From positions 682,001 through 746,000 of the forward strand of contig NZ_JACHVC010000013.1 in the NCBI RefSeq assembly GCF_014230145.1: a stretch of 64,000 nucleotides of DNA, given 5' to 3'. Each line of letters starts with the position of its first letter. Positions within the stretch are counted from its first letter, which is position 1. The DNA is from Pelagicoccus albus (lineage in GTDB: Bacteria > Verrucomicrobiota > Verrucomicrobiia > Opitutales > Opitutaceae). Below the pieces are notes generated by a model. It saw only the letters and a list, made by a program, of their open reading frames with translations. It had not been told where the DNA came from and did not search any database. Made by a program: the position numbers and the translations under genes. Below are positions 63,756 to 64,000 of this stretch, piece after piece.

Positions 63756-63788
63756 GGGGTTTGGGATATTCGGGAGGGAGCGACTAAG

Positions 63789-64000
63789 CTAGGATACCGC
63801 CTCCGATGCGGCTGATTCTAGGTTCCAGGAATCGAAGAGCTCGCGTAGTTCCTGCGTCACGACAGCGAATTCATCACGAAACGTCTGCGAAACATTGGTC
63901 CGTGAGCAACCTGGCTCAAGTCCGCGAGCCGCCATGCCCATCCCCACATTGACGGGAAAGGTCAAACGGTCGATCTTAGCTCCGATCTCTCTCATTCTCT
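63789..64000 (-). CDS. C-terminal fragment of a possible DapA-family aldolase/dehydratase
   Basis: The open frame runs off the right edge with no stop upstream, so this is the C-terminal 70 or so residues of a longer gene. The segment FPVNVGMGMAARGLEPGCSRT and the following helix resemble the end of DapA/KDG-aldolase-type TIM barrels. Such an enzyme would fit a pathway for 2-keto-3-deoxy sugar acids from rhamnose or uronic acids. Identification from so short a piece is tentative. Confidence 0.5.
   Translation of the reverse strand, partial: RMREIGAKIDRLTFPVNVGMGMAARGLEPGCSRTNVSQTFRDEFAVVTQELRELFDSWNLESAASEAVS

Noticed and set aside
1-64000. CRISPR arrays, insertion sequences, prophage or integrase genes
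   Set aside because: No regularly spaced short repeats, transposase, integrase or phage structural genes were seen on either strand.

Overview
The window looks like chromosomal DNA of a carbohydrate-degrading, Gram-negative, probably marine member of the Verrucomicrobiota, class Opitutae (Pelagicoccus/Puniceicoccus-like). This is inferred from several things: KDO and LPS synthesis (kdsB), outer-membrane and lipoprotein genes, a secreted protein with a VPDSG/PEP-CTERM-like tail, a giant secreted repeat protein ending in a Ca-binding 'DPDEDGLTNYEEY' segment, and a dense set of exported glycoside hydrolases. No 16S or other taxonomic marker is present, so the class-level call is tentative. I saw no insertion sequence, prophage, integrase or CRISPR array.

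Layout. 0.1-1.4 kb: carA as a single gene with its own terminator. 1.4-9.1 kb: a tight plus-strand operon for lipid modification. It holds a MerR-type regulator, a flavin oxidoreductase, a DUF1365 protein, a cyclopropane-fatty-acid-synthase-like methyltransferase, a DUF1295 membrane protein, a second SAM methyltransferase, a fatty-acid desaturase and a Blc-type lipocalin. It resembles the light/singlet-oxygen-inducible membrane-lipid (furan or cyclopropane fatty acid) clusters of Proteobacteria. 9.1-33 kb: mostly housekeeping genes (kdsB, ptsH-like, tatD, trxB, M20 peptidase, apaG, hemX-like/hemA, pilT, dapA-dapB-ruvA, an ECF sigma/anti-sigma pair, tRNA-Lys). Mixed in are a 2023-residue secreted repeat protein, a BNR-4 lipoprotein, a three-gene membrane operon containing SdpI-like and GOLPH3-like proteins, and a diverged PurH-like probable pseudoenzyme.

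33-39.5 kb: a GH43 enzyme, a sorted secreted protein, a glycerophosphodiesterase, an aldolase-like TIM barrel and a PAS-PP2C phosphatase. 39.8-50.1 kb: a polyol (probably mannitol) utilisation locus on the minus strand. It has a PfkB fructokinase, an Rbs-type ABC importer, a cytidylate-kinase-like protein, mannitol 2-dehydrogenase, a ribitol-dehydrogenase-like SDR and an outer-membrane porin. A divergent GntR/LacI hybrid regulator has four evenly spaced half-sites just upstream. Import, oxidation to fructose and phosphorylation to fructose-6-phosphate form a coherent pathway.

50.2-64 kb: a minus-strand polysaccharide-degradation operon. It runs from an edge-truncated DapA-family-like gene and a sodium:solute symporter to three very large exported enzymes, each a fusion of two catalytic-type modules (GH95-GH105, GH2-sialidase-like propeller, esterase-GH78). 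Together they suggest attack on an acetylated, rhamnose-rich, uronic-acid-containing polymer such as rhamnogalacturonan or ulvan.

The most noteworthy items are the lipid operon, the run of three double-module enzymes, the PurH-like pseudoenzyme, the bacterial GOLPH3-like operon and the four-half-site operator.
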